DNA of 64,000 nt from Thioglobus_A sp964344985 (GTDB lineage Bacteria; Pseudomonadota; Gammaproteobacteria; PS1; Pseudothioglobaceae). The position numbers and the translations under genes are program-made. Location of the stretch: positions 1 through 64,000 of the forward strand of contig CAYFPI010000006.1 of assembly GCA_964344985.1 (NCBI GenBank). Reading direction: 5' to 3'. Below, in pieces: positions 1 to 10,205 of this stretch (positions within the stretch are counted from its first letter, which is position 1; each line of letters opens with the position of its first letter). The notes below the pieces were generated by a model. The model ran no database searches, was not told where the DNA came from, and saw only the letters and a program-made list of their open reading frames with translations.

Positions 1-1321
1 GATTTAGGATTGCCAGGTGTATTGCCAGTGCTTAATGTTGAAGCGGTTAATAAAGCAATTAAATTTGGCCTAGCGGTTAATGCACACATCAATCAACGCA
101 ACGTATTTGATAGAAAAAACTACTTTTATCCTGATTTGCCAAAAGGCTATCAAACCTCACAACTAGACTGGCCAATTGTTGGCGAAGGTGAAATTGATAT
201 TACAATTGGGGAAAGTGTTAAAACCATTGGCGTTACTCGCGCTCATTTGGAAGAAGATGCCGGTAAGTCGATTCATGATATGTATGATGACTACACTGCA
301 GTTGATCTTAATCGTGCAGGCACACCACTACTTGAAATTGTATCGGAGCCAGACATGAGAAGTGCCCAAGAGGCGGTGGCATATGCAAAGAAAATCCATG
401 CTTTAGTTCAGTATATTGATATTTGTGATGGCAACATGCAAGAAGGTTCTTTCCGTTGTGATGCCAACGTTTCTATACGTCCAATAGGTCAAGAGAAATT
501 TGGTACTCGTGCAGAGTTAAAAAATATTAACTCATTTAAGTTTTTAGAGCGCGCTATTAATTTAGAAGTGGAGAGACAGCAAGATATTTTAGAAGAGGGT
601 GGCGAAGTAGTGCAAGAGACGCGACTTTATGATGCTGTTAAAAACGAAACCAGATCAATGAGATCCAAAGAAGAGGCAAATGATTATCGTTATTTCCCAG
701 ATCCAGATTTGTTGCCTATTGAGATTTCTGATGAATTATTAGAGCAAATAAAATCCGAATTGCCAGAGTTGCCTCAAGAGAAAAAAGCGCGNNNNNNNNN
801 NTTTTATTAATGAACTTGGGTTAAATGATTACGATGCAGAAGTGCTAACTTCACAAAAGGCGTTGGCTGATTATTTTGAGATCATGCTTGAGAATAATAG
901 AAATAACGCCAAATTATGTGCCAATTGGGCAATGGGTGAGCTTTCAGCGCAGCTGAATAAAAACCAAATTGAGATTGCGGACTCTCCAGTATCGGCCGAA
1001 GCATTATCTCAACTAATCATGCGAATTGGTGATGACACTATTTCAGGAAAGATTGCCAAAGATGTGTTTAAGGCGATGTGGGATGGTGAAGGTTCTGCTG
1101 ATGAGATTATCGAAGCCAAAGGCTTAAAACAGATGACTGATACAGGCGCTATTGAAGCTATTGTTGATGAAATCATTGCTAATAATGCACCACAAGTGGA
1201 GCAGTTTAAATCAGGCAATGAGAAGATTTTAGGATTTTTTGTGGGTCAAGCAATGAAAGCTACTCAAGGAAAGGCTAATCCTAAACTGCTTAACGAACTG
1301 TTAAGATCAAAGCTTAGCTAA
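1..1321 (+). CDS. gatB: Aspartyl/glutamyl-tRNA amidotransferase subunit B (5' partial, N run inside)
   Basis: GatB is the kinase/amidase-partner subunit of GatCAB, which converts misacylated Glu-tRNA(Gln) or Asp-tRNA(Asn) to the amide form. The gene enters the window already in frame (LPGVLPVLNVEAVNKA), so the N-terminus is missing. Conserved catalytic-fold stretches such as TPLLEIVSEPDMRS and EGSFRCDANVS are visible, followed by the C-terminal helical/YqeY tail ending at TAA 1319-1321. Ten Ns at 792-801 interrupt it. If they are deleted, the codons read A-R-F-I-N-E-L-G in one continuous frame, so the gene is probably intact and the Ns are padding. gatA and gatC are not in the window. Confidence 0.95.
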
Positions 1322-1337
1322 CATCAAGTAGCCTAGC

Positions 1338-1967
1338 TTAAATAAGCCCAACACCGCCATACATAAACTGTTGAATGAGTTTTGTAATAGGCAGAATAAC
1401 CGTCTGAAAAACGCCTAAGAACAACAATCCTAATAAAATATACAGACCATACGGTTCTAATTGATCGTATTGATAAGACAGTTTATTGGGTAGTAGTGAA
1501 CTCATGATACGGCCACCATCAAGTGGTGGTAGTGGCAACAGATTAAGCACTGCCAACAGTAAGTTGATCTGAATACCTATTTGTGCCATATCGGCTAAAA
1601 ATTGTGAACCGACATTAATAGATAGCATAAGTATTGCTAACCACATGATGGCCATTAAAAAATTACTCGCAGGACCTGCCAGCGCAACCCACATCATGTC
1701 TCGCTTTGGAGATCTTAAGGCATTAAAGTTAACGGGTACGGGTTTTGCCCAACCAAAAATAAAACCAGCTGTAAAGTACAAGAATGCAGGCACTAGCAGT
1801 GTACCTATAGGATCAATATGCTTAATAGGATTGAGTGTTAATCTACCCATCATTTTAGCGCTATGGTCGCCCAATTGAGAAGCTGTCCAGCCATGTGCAG
1901 TTTCATGCACTGTGATAGCAAATAACACAGGAATTGCATAAATTAAAATAGTTTGAATATCACTCAT
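1338..1967 (-). CDS. Site-2 protease family (M50) membrane metalloprotease
   Basis: A 209-residue multi-pass membrane protein. The zinc-binding HExxH motif is HETAH at residues 21-25, inside the first membrane segment, and the second metal-binding element is LPPLDGGRI in the later hydrophobic half. These are the hallmarks of the compact YwhC/Rip-like branch of M50 intramembrane proteases, which lacks PDZ domains. The substrate cannot be told from sequence. It converges on gatB with a 16-bp gap and diverges from proS, with about 46 bp between the two starts. Confidence 0.85.
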   Translation of the reverse strand: MSDIQTILIYAIPVLFAITVHETAHGWTASQLGDHSAKMMGRLTLNPIKHIDPIGTLLVPAFLYFTAGFIFGWAKPVPVNFNALRSPKRDMMWVALAGPASNFLMAIMWLAILMLSINVGSQFLADMAQIGIQINLLLAVLNLLPLPPLDGGRIMSSLLPNKLSYQYDQLEPYGLYILLGLLFLGVFQTVILPITKLIQQFMYGGVGLI

Positions 1968-2013
1968 AGGTAAAATTATAATTTATTGTATTTTTTCATC
2001 TATTTTAACCCTA

Positions 2014-3688
2014 ATGAAAACCACTCAGCTTTTAATCCCCACTCAAAAGGAAGCGCCAAATGATGCGCAAATTATTTCACATCAGTTGATGATTCGTGCC
2101 GGTCTTATATCTAAGTTGGCATCAGGGTTATATTCATACTTGCCAATGGGTGTTAGGGTGCTTAAAAAAGTTGAAGACATTATTCGCCAGGAGATGGATA
2201 AATCTGGCGCACAAGAGTTATTAATGCCTGTAGCTCAACCTGCAGAGCTTTGGCAAGAGTCTGGGCGCTGGGATCAGTACGGTCCTGAGTTGTTGCGTTT
2301 TAATGATAGACATAACCGTGAGTTTTGCTTGGGACCTACTCATGAAGAGGTAATTACCAATTTAGCATCTCAATATTTGCGCAGTTATAAACAATTGCCA
2401 ATGAATTTTTACCAAATCCAAACCAAGTTTAGAGATGAAATTCGCCCGCGTTTTGGTGTGATGCGCTCACGTGAATTTATCATGAAAGATGCGTATTCAT
2501 TCCACCTAGATCAAGAGTGCTTACAAAAGACTTATGCATCAGACTTATTGCAATATCTTTGACCGCTTGGGCTTGGAATATCGTCCTGTGCTGGCAGACT
2601 CTGGTTCTATTGGTGGTGATAGTTCACATGAGTTTCATGTGCTTGCAGATTCGGGTGAGGATGCTATTTGTTTTTCTGATGAATCTGATTATGCGGCTAA
2701 TATTGAAAAGGTGGCTTTTACTCAACAAGAGAAAACTTGTTCGCCACAAGCGTCTGAACAAAAAATATTAACTAAGAAAAAAACCAGTATTGAGCAAGTG
2801 GCGGAGTTTTTAGGTGTTGAACAGATGCAATGCGTTAAAACTTTAATTATTAAAGTAAGTGATGGTTTTAAGGCTTTAGCACTGCGTGGAGATCACGAAT
2901 TAAATGAAATTAAAGTTCAGAACTTGTTGGGCGATTTTGAATTTGCCAGTGATGATGAAATTAAAAACCTGGGTCTGAAAAAAGGCTTTATTGGCATCCA
3001 TGGTTTAAATATTGATTTAATTGTAGATTATTCAGCCAGTGTTTTGTGTGATTTCGTTTGTGGAGCTAATGAGTGGGATCACCACTTAAGTGGTGCTAAT
3101 TGGCAAGATGTTGAGTTTATTCAAGCCGATATTCGTAATGCGATGGAAGGTGATAACTCTCCAGATGGCAAAGGGAAGTTGGTTATAAAGCGTGGCATTG
3201 AGGTTGGGCATATTTTTCAACTTGGCACTAAGTATTCTAAGGCAATGAAAGCTAATGTAATTGGTGAGTCTGGCAAAGCGCTAACAACTACTATGGGGTG
3301 TTATGGTATTGGCGTAACGCGCGTTATTGCAGCTAGCATTGAGCAAAATTACGATGATAGAGGTATTATTTTTCCACAAAGTATCGCACCTTTCCAAGTA
3401 GTTATTGTGCCTATTAATTACAACAAATCTACCCGCGTAAAAGAATTGGCTGATAAGTTGTATCAGCAGTGTTTAGATGCTGGAATAGAGGCGCTGCTTG
3501 ATGATCGAAAAGAGCGTGCTGGCATTATGTTTGCTGACTCAGAATTATTAGGCATACCGCATCGAATGGTACTTAGTGATACGCATGCTGATAATGGAAA
3601 TATTGAATATAAAGCTAGAAACAATCCAGAAAAAATAGAAGTTGGTTATGATGAAGCGCTTGAGTTTATCAAGTCAAAACTAGACTAA
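2014..3688 (+). CDS. proS: Prolyl-tRNA synthetase, interrupted by a frameshift near 2533
   Basis: ProRS of the bacterial type with an editing insertion: class II core (GPTHEEVITNLA; RDEIRPRFGVMRSREF), YbaK-like editing insert, motif 3 region TTMGCYGIGVTRV and the C-terminal anticodon-binding domain. The frame changes between 2530 and 2536. The first frame runs to 2562 and the second carries on from MHQTYCNIF at 2534. Family members read TYDAMxxxY here, so the simplest explanation is loss of 8 nt; restoring 8 nt gives 1683 nt, exactly 560 codons plus stop. ProRS is normally essential and no second copy is visible, so an assembly error is likely, but a real lesion cannot be excluded. The stop overlaps the psd start by 1 nt. 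Confidence 0.9.
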
Positions 3689-4500
3689 TGATCTGGTGGC
3701 AATACATCATTCCACAGCATTGGCTCTCGAAGTTAATGTTTCGCTTTGCGCGTATTGAAAATACTTGGCTTAAAAATAAATTTACTCGCTGGTTTGTTAA
3801 GGCTTATCAGGTTAATTTAGCTGAGGCTGTGCGAGAGAATGTTGAAAATTATCAACACTTTAACGATTTTTTTACTAGAGAGTTAAAGCCAGGTGCCAGA
3901 GTAATTGGCAATAGCAAAATCATTTGCCCTGTTGATGGCGCTGTATCACAAGTTGGAAAAATTACTCATTCTCAAATTTTGCAAGCAAAAGGGCGTGATT
4001 ATCAAGTAGAAGTGTTGCTTGGTAATGATGCTAGAGCTTGTGAATTTAACCATGGATTTTTTACCACAATTTATTTATCACCTAAAGATTACCATCGTAT
4101 TCACATGCCTTATGATGGTAAGCTTATTTCCATGAGCTATATTCCTGGAGATTTGTTTTCAGTTAATCAAGCTACTGCTGAGAATGTTGATAATTTATTT
4201 GCTAGAAATGAGAGAGTGGTGTGTTATTTCGAAACTGAGTTTGGCTTGTGCGCATTTGTACTGGTGGGCGCTATCTTTGTGGGGTCAATGCAGAGTGTGT
4301 GGCATGGTCAAATCAATCCACCGTATAAAAAACAGGTACAGTACTTTGATTATCAAGATCAGAATATTGTCTTGAAAAAAGGCGAAGAAATGGGTAGATT
4401 TAATATGGGTTCAACCATTATTATGTTGATGCCAAATCAAGATAATGAGTTTAATCTAAGCGCAGGCGAGGTGGTCAGAATGGGGCAAGACTTAGTCTAA
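3688..4500 (+). CDS. psd: Phosphatidylserine decarboxylase proenzyme
   Basis: Makes phosphatidylethanolamine from phosphatidylserine at the inner membrane. The proenzyme self-cleaves to form a pyruvoyl group. The cleavage motif here is GST with the G241-S242 bond (context FNMGSTIIML). HGFFTTIYLSPKDYHRIHMP carries the conserved His residues of the family. At 270 residues it is somewhat shorter than the enterobacterial enzyme but spans the full domain. ATG overlaps the TAA of proS (TAATG), implying translational coupling. Its 3' end overlaps the convergent CorC-type gene by 9 nt. Confidence 0.95.
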   Translation: MIWWQYIIPQHWLSKLMFRFARIENTWLKNKFTRWFVKAYQVNLAEAVRENVENYQHFNDFFTRELKPGARVIGNSKIICPVDGAVSQVGKITHSQILQAKGRDYQVEVLLGNDARACEFNHGFFTTIYLSPKDYHRIHMPYDGKLISMSYIPGDLFSVNQATAENVDNLFARNERVVCYFETEFGLCAFVLVGAIFVGSMQSVWHGQINPPYKKQVQYFDYQDQNIVLKKGEEMGRFNMGSTIIMLMPNQDNEFNLSAGEVVRMGQDLV

Positions 4501-5739
4501 TTTGGTTAGCTTTACCAGTTTAATGGTTTGCTCTGATATTTGCATAATTTCAATCAGTACATTGTCAATTTTTAAGCTAATATCACGCTTAGGAATACTT
4601 TGCAATTCTTCTAAGATTAATCCATTTAGAGTTTTTGCTTTTTCGTAGGATAAGTTGATATTTAAAAAAGCATTTAATTCTCGAATGCTAATTCTAGGGT
4701 CTACCAAGTAACTTCCACCTTCTTGTTTAGATATTTCTTCAATACTTTCATTTTGATTAGAAGTGAACTGACCAACAATCTCTTCCAGAATATCTTCCAA
4801 AACAACCATGCCTCGAACTTCTCCATATTCATCAACCACCAAACCAAGACGACGTTTGTTATTTTGAAAATGCTCTAATTGGTGTGCCAATGAGGTGCCT
4901 TCTGGAACAAAATAAGGTTTTCTAATAAGAGCTAAGGTATTGTCAATACTGAACGCACCTTTTGCGTATAAATTAACCACATCTCGCATGTGCAGTACAC
5001 CCGTAATGTTATCGCTTGAAGTGTCATAGGTTAGCAGGCGAGTATGCTGGATACGCTCTAATTGCTTTAATAATTCTTCAGGACTGTTAATATCGACACT
5101 AATTAGTTCGTGTCTTGGGATCATAATATCTTCAACCTTTACTTTTTCTAGGTCGATAATATTAAGCAGCATTTTTTGATAATTAGAGGCAATGATTGGC
5201 TTTGCATCGCTGACCACCATTCTCAACTCTTCCGAGCTAATATCACTTTCTTGTTGATTATTTTTAATGCCAAATAAGGCCAATATTAACTGAGATAATT
5301 TTGAAATCAACCAAACAAATGGCTTGAACAGAACAATGAAAATTTCAATAATAATAGAGGCTGGTAGTGCAACTTTTTCAGGATTTTTGGCAGCATAGGT
5401 TTTTGGCGTGGTTTCAGCAAAAATTAGAATGACAAAGGTTAGTGCTAATGATGCTAAAACAACTGATCCTTCACCCCAAAGCTTAATGGCTAAAATGGTT
5501 GCAATGGATGAGGCAAAAATATTAACAAAGTTGTTGCCTAGAAGAATGGTGCCAATTAGATGATCCAAATCGCCTAATAATCTTTCTGTTCGCTTAGCAC
5601 TTTTATTGGTTTTACTCAATACTTTGAGACGATAACGATTAATCGCCATCATTGATGTCTCAGAGCTAGAGAAAAAAGCTGAGGCCAGTATTAGCCCTAA
5701 TAGGACAATACTAAGCCAAAAAGTTGAGAGTGATTCCAA
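4492..5739 (-). CDS. CNNM/CorC-type (HlyC/CorC family) membrane protein
   Basis: A 415-residue protein with the CNNM (DUF21) transmembrane domain at about residues 1-190, a CBS pair (about 205-325, including the PRHELISVDI and GLVVDEYGEVRGMV stretches) and a C-terminal CorC_HlyC domain. This matches the CorB/YfjD layout of proteins linked to Mg2+/Co2+ efflux. The ion is an inference from the family. No neighbouring gene suggests a specific partner. The gene lies 32 bp downstream of eno on the same strand. Confidence 0.88.
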   Translation of the reverse strand: MESLSTFWLSIVLLGLILASAFFSSSETSMMAINRYRLKVLSKTNKSAKRTERLLGDLDHLIGTILLGNNFVNIFASSIATILAIKLWGEGSVVLASLALTFVILIFAETTPKTYAAKNPEKVALPASIIIEIFIVLFKPFVWLISKLSQLILALFGIKNNQQESDISSEELRMVVSDAKPIIASNYQKMLLNIIDLEKVKVEDIMIPRHELISVDINSPEELLKQLERIQHTRLLTYDTSSDNITGVLHMRDVVNLYAKGAFSIDNTLALIRKPYFVPEGTSLAHQLEHFQNNKRRLGLVVDEYGEVRGMVVLEDILEEIVGQFTSNQNESIEEISKQEGGSYLVDPRISIRELNAFLNINLSYEKAKTLNGLILEELQSIPKRDISLKIDNVLIEIMQISEQTIKLVKLTKLD

Positions 5740-5771
5740 TCAGTTGTTAACTTGTATTTAAAATTTCAAGT

Positions 5772-7052
5772 TTAATTCAAATGATTAAAAGCATCAAGCC
5801 CAGGGTAGATCGCCTTATCACCTAATTCTTCTTCAATACGAAGTAAGCGATTGTATTTTGCTAGGCGGTCTGAGCGTGATAGTGAGCCAGTTTTAATTTG
5901 ACCACAGCCAGTAGCCACAGCTAAATCAGCAATAGTTGTATCCTCTGTTTCACCAGATCTGTGCGACATGACTGATGTGTAGCCAGCATCATCTGCCATC
6001 TTCATAGCTTCAAATGTTTCACTTAGCGTACCGATTTGATTAACCTTGATTAGAATTGAATTGGCAATATTTTTCTCAATACCTTGTTTTAAGATTTTAC
6101 TGTTAGTAACGTAAAGATCATCACCCACTAGCTGTACTTTGTTGCCGATTTTCTTGGTTAGTAAATCCCAGCCATCCCAATCATTTTCATCCATGCCGTC
6201 TTCAATCGAGATAATCGGGTAATTTTCAACCCAATTAGCCAAATAATCTACAAACTCTTGTGAAGACAGTGATTTGTTTTCAGAAGTTAGGTTGTAAGTA
6301 CCGTCTTTGTAAAATTCAGAACTGGCTGCATCAATACCAATAAAGATGTCTTTTCCAGGCTGATAACCAGCATTTTCAATGGCAGTAATAATTACTTTTA
6401 ACGCATCTTCATTTGAGGCAAGATCTGGCGCAAAACCACCTTCATCACCAACAGCAGTGTTCATGCCTTGATCTTCAAGAACGGCTTTTAAATGGTGAAA
6501 TACTTCTGCGCCATAGCGTAGCGCTTCTTTAAAGCTTGGCGCACCTGCTGGAATAATCATAAACTCTTGCAGATCAACACTGTTATTAGCATGCTCACCA
6601 CCATTGATGATGTTCATCATTGGAACAGGGAGTTTGTACTCACTACCTTGGTCTAGTGAATCATACAGTGGTTTGTTTTGTCTATTTGCATTGGCATGAG
6701 CACAAGCAAGAGAAACCGCTAGAATCGCATTAGCACCTAATCTTGATTTGGTTTCAGTACCATCTAAATCAATCATGGCTTGGTCGATTTTTAATAAACT
6801 TTCAATGCCAAATCCAATCAGTGTTTCATTGATTTCTGTGTTGATAAATTCAACTGCTTTTAATACACCTTTGCCTAGGTATCTAGATTTGTCTCCATCA
6901 CGTAATTCTAAAGCCTCGCGTTGTCCAGTTGATGCACCAGATGGCACCATAGCACTGCCTATTGTTCCATCATCAAGAATAACATCTGCTTCAATGGTTG
7001 GGTTTCCTCTAGAGTCAAGAATTTCTCTTGCTTTAATTTGCTTAATATTCAC
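5772..7052 (-). CDS. eno: Enolase
   Basis: Interconverts 2-phosphoglycerate and phosphoenolpyruvate in the cytoplasm. At 426 residues it is full length. Visible motifs are the N-terminal AREILDSRGNPTIE, Mg2+ ligands in GIDAASSEFY, SIEDGMDEND and LVGDDLYVTN, and the signature SHRSGETEDTTIADL. It lies 14 bp after the stop of dnaJ on the same strand, so it may share readthrough from the dnaK-dnaJ transcript. No separate terminator is visible between dnaJ and eno. Confidence 0.98.
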   Translation of the reverse strand: MNIKQIKAREILDSRGNPTIEADVILDDGTIGSAMVPSGASTGQREALELRDGDKSRYLGKGVLKAVEFINTEINETLIGFGIESLLKIDQAMIDLDGTETKSRLGANAILAVSLACAHANANRQNKPLYDSLDQGSEYKLPVPMMNIINGGEHANNSVDLQEFMIIPAGAPSFKEALRYGAEVFHHLKAVLEDQGMNTAVGDEGGFAPDLASNEDALKVIITAIENAGYQPGKDIFIGIDAASSEFYKDGTYNLTSENKSLSSQEFVDYLANWVENYPIISIEDGMDENDWDGWDLLTKKIGNKVQLVGDDLYVTNSKILKQGIEKNIANSILIKVNQIGTLSETFEAMKMADDAGYTSVMSHRSGETEDTTIADLAVATGCGQIKTGSLSRSDRLAKYNRLLRIEEELGDKAIYPGLDAFNHLN

Positions 7053-7066
7053 GTGTTTCCTGTAGT

Positions 7067-8176
7067 TTATTCAAAGAATGACTTCATTTTACCAAAGAAG
7101 GAGTCTGATTCAGGGTGATGTTTCTTACTACATGATCCTGAGAATTCTTCTAACAATTCCTTTTGTTTCTTGCTTAAATTGACCGGCGTTTCAAGCTTAA
7201 CCTGGCAAATCAAATCTCCAGCACCACCATGGCGAATGACTGTAATACCTTTGCCTCTTAAGCGGAATTGTTTGCCTGTTTGCGTTCCAGCAGGGATTTT
7301 AATTTTTAATTTGCCACCAAGTGTAGGCACTTCGATAGACCCGCCAAGTGCGGCAGTTGCAAAGTCAATTGGAACCTTGCAATATAAATCATTCCCGTTG
7401 CGCTCAAAAATTGGATGTGGCTTTACATGCACCTCAACGTACAAATCTCCACTTGGTCCACCACGTACTCCTGCTTCGCCTTCACCACTTAAGCGAATAC
7501 GATTGCCCGTATCAACACCAGCTGGAATCTTAACAGAAAGAGTTTTTTGTTTTCGCACCACGCCTTGGCCGCGACAAGTAGCACAAGGTGATTCAATCTT
7601 TTGACCGGTGCCAGAACATGTTGGACAAGGGCGTTGTACAGCAAAGAAACCTTGCTGCATTTGCACTTGACCTGCCCCACCACAAGCACTACAAGTATTA
7701 ACACTTGTGCCTGGTTTTGCGCCTGTTCCTGAACAAGTATCACACTTTTCATTTTTTGGAACGCGGATCTTAACTGTGGTGCCTTCGGCTGCATCCTTTA
7801 GATCTATTTCTAAATCATAGCGAAGATCTGAGCCACGATTGTCGGGCTGTTGATGGCCGCCACCACCAAAAATATCGCCAAAAATATCGCCAAAACCACC
7901 ACCGCCAAATGGGTTTCCACCGCCAAAGCCACCAGCTCCAGCACTGCCATCAACACCTGCATGACCAAATTGATCATAAGCCTGACGTTTTTGATCGTCC
8001 GACAAAATGGCATAAGCCTTTTGGATCTCTTTAAACTTCTCCTCTGCTTGCTCTTTGTTGTCTTTGTTGCGATCTGGGTGGTGTTTCATTGCTAAGCGCT
8101 TGTAGGCTTTTTTAATGCTTTTTGCATCTGCGTCTTTTTCTATACCCAGTACTTCGTAATAATCTCTTTGTGACAT
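7067..8176 (-). CDS. dnaJ: Chaperone DnaJ (Hsp40, type I)
   Basis: Co-chaperone that stimulates DnaK ATPase and delivers clients. It has a J-domain with the HPD triad (MKHHPDRNKD, about residue 32), then a Gly/Phe-rich linker, four CxxCxGxG zinc-finger repeats (CDTCSGTG, CSACGGAG, CPTCSGTG, CATCRGQG) and the C-terminal peptide-binding domains. Full length at 369 residues. It follows dnaK by 84 bp on the same strand, with a terminator-like hairpin in that gap which would lower dnaJ expression relative to dnaK. Confidence 0.98.
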   Translation of the reverse strand: MSQRDYYEVLGIEKDADAKSIKKAYKRLAMKHHPDRNKDNKEQAEEKFKEIQKAYAILSDDQKRQAYDQFGHAGVDGSAGAGGFGGGNPFGGGGFGDIFGDIFGGGGHQQPDNRGSDLRYDLEIDLKDAAEGTTVKIRVPKNEKCDTCSGTGAKPGTSVNTCSACGGAGQVQMQQGFFAVQRPCPTCSGTGQKIESPCATCRGQGVVRKQKTLSVKIPAGVDTGNRIRLSGEGEAGVRGGPSGDLYVEVHVKPHPIFERNGNDLYCKVPIDFATAALGGSIEVPTLGGKLKIKIPAGTQTGKQFRLRGKGITVIRHGGAGDLICQVKLETPVNLSKKQKELLEEFSGSCSKKHHPESDSFFGKMKSFFE

Positions 8177-8195
8177 AATTGCCTTTTATTAAATT

Positions 8196-8233
8196 AAAAA
8201 AAACCCTCCCCAGATTAAACTCTGAAGAAGGTT
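8196..8233 (-). terminator. Intrinsic terminator/attenuator between dnaK and dnaJ
   Basis: On the minus strand a 13-bp stem with three G-U pairs (8233-8221 with 8214-8202, six-base loop) is followed directly by eight U residues. The position just after dnaK and before dnaJ suggests partial termination setting the DnaK:DnaJ ratio. Confidence 0.7.
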
Positions 8234-8260
8234 AGTTTTTATCTGTATTGATAGGTCGAT

Positions 8261-10174
8261 TTATTTATCGTCCTTAACCTCTTCAAAGTCAGCATCAACT
8301 ACGTTGTCACCCGCATCGGTAGCACCTGATGCGTCTGCCGCTCCCTCAGTAGAGGCTTTAGCTTGTGCTTTTTCAGCTAAAGGTTGTGCTTTTTCGCTTA
8401 AGTTTTGAACTTTAGCGTCAATAGCTTCTTTATCATCACCTTTAACTGCCTCTTCTAGCTCGGCAATTGCACCTTCGATGGCTGTTTTTTCATCTTCTGA
8501 TACTTCATCTTTTAGCTCGTCTAAGGTTTGTTTAGTTGAGTGAATTAAAGAATCTGCCATGTTTTTAGAAGTAACTAATTCCTGGAATTTTTTATCTTCA
8601 TCAGCATGCGCTTCAGCATCTTTAATCATGTTTTCAACTTCTTCATCGCTTAAACCACTTGAAGCTTTAATTGTGATTGATTGCTCTTTGCCTGTGTTTT
8701 TGTCTTTAGCAGAAACATTCAAGATACCATCAGAGTCAATATCAAGCGTTACTTCAATTTGCGGTGTGCCTTTAGGTGCTGCATCAATTCCTTCTAGGTT
8801 GAATTGACCTAATGACTTATTCGCGCTGGCTACTTCACGCTCACCTTGTAGTACGTGAACTGTTACCGCAGATTGGTTGTCTGCCGCTGTTGAGAAAATT
8901 TGCGACGCATTCGTAGGAATGGTTGTATTTTTCTCAATAAGCTTAGTCATTACACCACCCATAGTCTCAATACCTAAAGAAAGTGGTGTTACATCTAGTA
9001 ACAATACATCTTTAACATCACCACCTAATACACCTGCTTGAATAGCAGCACCCATTGCTACAGCTTCATCAGGATTAACATCTTTCTTAGGCTCTTTGCC
9101 GAAAAACTCTTTTACTTTTTCTTGTACCTTTGGCATACGCGTAGAACCACCAACGATAATTACCTCATCAATATCACTCGCTGAAAGATCAGCATCATTT
9201 AGCGCTGTTTGACATGGGTCAATTGAACGCTTGATTAAATCTTCAACCAATGATTCTAATTTAGAACGAGTAATCTTAATATTCATATGCTTAGGACCTG
9301 AAGCATCAGCTGTTACATACGGAAGATTTACTTCAGTTTGCTCAGAAGAAGACAACTCAATCTTAGCTTTTTCTGCTGCTTCTTTTAAGCGTTGTAATGC
9401 CATTGGATCATTTTTAAGATCAACACCCTGGTCTTTGTTAAACTCATCAACCAAGAAGTCCATGATGCGCTGGTCAAAATCTTCACCACCTAAGAAGGTA
9501 TCACCATTGGTTGATAATACTTCAAAGTGCTTCTCGCCATCGATATCTTCCATTTCAATGATCGATACGTCGAATGTACCACCACCTAAGTCATATACCG
9601 CTACCGTTTTGTCACCTTTTAATTTGTCTACACCATAAGCAAGTGCTGCTGCTGTTGGCTCGTTAATAATACGTTTAACATCAAGACCAGCGATCTTACC
9701 CGCATCTTTAGTTGCTTGACGTTGAGAGTCGTTAAAGTAAGCAGGCACTGTAATTACCGCTTCAGTAACTGTTTCACCTAAATAGTCTTCGGCAGTTTTT
9801 TTCATCTTGCCAATTACTTTTGCTGAAATTTCAGGAGCGGCCATTTTCTTGCCATTAACCTCCACCCAAGCATCACCATTATCAGCCTTAACAATTTTGT
9901 AAGGTACTAGGTCGATGTCTTTTTGTACTGCTTCTTCTTCAAAGCGACGACCAATTAAACGTTTAATTGCATACAGTGTGTTTTCCGGATTAGTTACTGC
10001 TTGACGTTTAGCGGATTGACCTACTAACACCTCTTCAGAATCTTTTGGAAAAGCGATGATTGATGGGGTGGTGCGATCACCCTCAGAATTTTCAATGATT
10101 TTTACACTGTCACCATCCATGATAGCAACACATGAGTTTGTAGTACCTAAATCAATACCAATAATCTTTGACAT
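8261..10174 (-). CDS. dnaK: Chaperone DnaK (Hsp70)
   Basis: ATP-driven folding chaperone, 637 residues. Nucleotide-binding-domain motifs are GIDLGTTNSCVAIMDG at the N-terminus, YDLGGGTFDVSI and IIVGGSTRMPKVQ. The substrate-binding domain is followed by a lid and ends in the EEVKDDK tail typical of proteobacterial DnaK. A sigma32-like promoter sits just upstream. grpE is not adjacent. The start has a good GGAG ribosome binding site. Confidence 0.99.
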   Translation of the reverse strand: MSKIIGIDLGTTNSCVAIMDGDSVKIIENSEGDRTTPSIIAFPKDSEEVLVGQSAKRQAVTNPENTLYAIKRLIGRRFEEEAVQKDIDLVPYKIVKADNGDAWVEVNGKKMAAPEISAKVIGKMKKTAEDYLGETVTEAVITVPAYFNDSQRQATKDAGKIAGLDVKRIINEPTAAALAYGVDKLKGDKTVAVYDLGGGTFDVSIIEMEDIDGEKHFEVLSTNGDTFLGGEDFDQRIMDFLVDEFNKDQGVDLKNDPMALQRLKEAAEKAKIELSSSEQTEVNLPYVTADASGPKHMNIKITRSKLESLVEDLIKRSIDPCQTALNDADLSASDIDEVIIVGGSTRMPKVQEKVKEFFGKEPKKDVNPDEAVAMGAAIQAGVLGGDVKDVLLLDVTPLSLGIETMGGVMTKLIEKNTTIPTNASQIFSTAADNQSAVTVHVLQGEREVASANKSLGQFNLEGIDAAPKGTPQIEVTLDIDSDGILNVSAKDKNTGKEQSITIKASSGLSDEEVENMIKDAEAHADEDKKFQELVTSKNMADSLIHSTKQTLDELKDEVSEDEKTAIEGAIAELEEAVKGDDKEAIDAKVQNLSEKAQPLAEKAQAKASTEGAADASGATDAGDNVVDADFEEVKDDK

Positions 10175-10205
10175 TTTTTACTCCTTATAATTTGATATAC
10201 CCCCT

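Noticed and set aside
7489..8095. Several open frames of 67-144 codons overlapping dnaJ in other frames
   Set aside because: They fall within the zinc-finger and Gly-rich codons of dnaJ, have repetitive low-complexity translations and no ribosome sites.
9231..9638. 135-codon frame antisense to dnaK
   Set aside because: It is entirely inside a perfectly conserved dnaK reading frame, with no independent start signal or family.
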